From NCBI GenBank assembly GCA_030603465.1, contig JAUVXT010000195.1, positions 1 to 5,080 of the forward strand: a stretch of DNA of 5,080 bases, given 5' to 3'. The DNA comes from Deltaproteobacteria bacterium (GTDB lineage: Bacteria > Desulfobacterota > Syntrophia > Syntrophales > UBA2210). Position numbers and translations under genes: made by a program. The notes beneath the pieces were generated by a model. That model did not search any database, was not told the origin of the DNA, and was given only the letters and a program-made list of their open reading frames with translations. This document shows, piece by piece, positions 5,032-5,080 of the stretch; within the stretch, counting starts at the first letter, position 1; every line of letters begins with the position of its first letter.

Positions 5032-5080
5032 TCCCCGCCGCTTATATAAAGGAATGGATGCGGAAGGCCCCCTGGGCACG
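5028..5080 (+). CDS. abiEii: AbiEii nucleotidyltransferase toxin, first 17 codons (gene continues past window end)
   Basis: An ATG at 5028-5030 overlaps the abiEi stop and opens a frame reading MIPAAYIKEWMRKAPWA to the window edge. This fits the start of AbiEii-type toxins as I remember them (MIP..YI..W...APW) and the invariable gene order antitoxin-toxin. A GGAG at 5016-5019 gives an 8-nt spacer. AbiEii proteins are DUF1814 nucleotidyltransferases; the catalytic motifs lie outside the window, so integrity of the toxin cannot be judged. Confidence 0.8.
   Translation, partial: MIPAAYIKEWMRKAPWA

Overview
The window looks like part of a chromosome from an anaerobic bacterium of the former Deltaproteobacteria (Desulfobacterota, perhaps Syntrophales-like). 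This rests on remembered protein resemblance (the CdaA core, the short J-protein, the cupin) and on a short-period intergenic repeat of a kind I associate with such genomes. It is an inference, and no search was run. GC content is moderate over most of the window and visibly higher from about 4250 onward, where a defence-type toxin-antitoxin operon begins.

Layout. Positions 1-1005 (minus strand) hold a small cupin gene followed 16 nt later by an Old Yellow Enzyme family NADH:flavin oxidoreductase that runs off the left edge; the pair looks like one operon. Positions 1006-1167 are a divergent control region with a perfect 22-bp AT-rich palindrome that contains a consensus -10 hexamer on each strand. 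Positions 1168-1986 (plus) encode a short J-domain co-chaperone with no zinc finger and only one recognisable C-terminal substrate-binding domain. Positions 1987-2124 lie between convergent genes and hold a GC-rich stem-loop and a 9-nt-period repeat. Positions 2125-2685 (minus) encode a stand-alone macro-domain (ADP-ribose-binding) protein with a recognisable sigma70-type promoter.

Positions 2873-4039 (plus) encode what reads as one membrane protein: a CdaA-type diadenylate cyclase (three TM helices plus DAC domain) continued in the same frame by a further TM helix and one YbbR (CdaR-like) domain. The frame is broken by a single in-frame TGA at 3512-3514, near the end of the cyclase domain, with no change in codon register. 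As written it is two ORFs: a cyclase lacking its last conserved motif, and a YbbR-type membrane protein that would have to start at the adjacent GTG. This is the most interesting point of the window: a nonsense mutation, a sequencing error, or unusual decoding in the c-di-AMP synthase.

Positions 4040-4251 are non-coding and include nested inverted repeats just before a type IV toxin-antitoxin operon: a complete abiEi antitoxin/repressor (4252-5031) and the first 17 codons of the abiEii nucleotidyltransferase toxin, overlapping by ATGA. The glmM gene that often follows cdaA-cdaR is not seen, so the abiE operon may be a horizontally acquired insertion downstream of cdaA.

I found no tRNA, rRNA, CRISPR array, transposase or wholly new multi-gene system. 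The novelty here is local: the interrupted cyclase-YbbR fusion, the symmetrical divergent promoter and the short J-protein.
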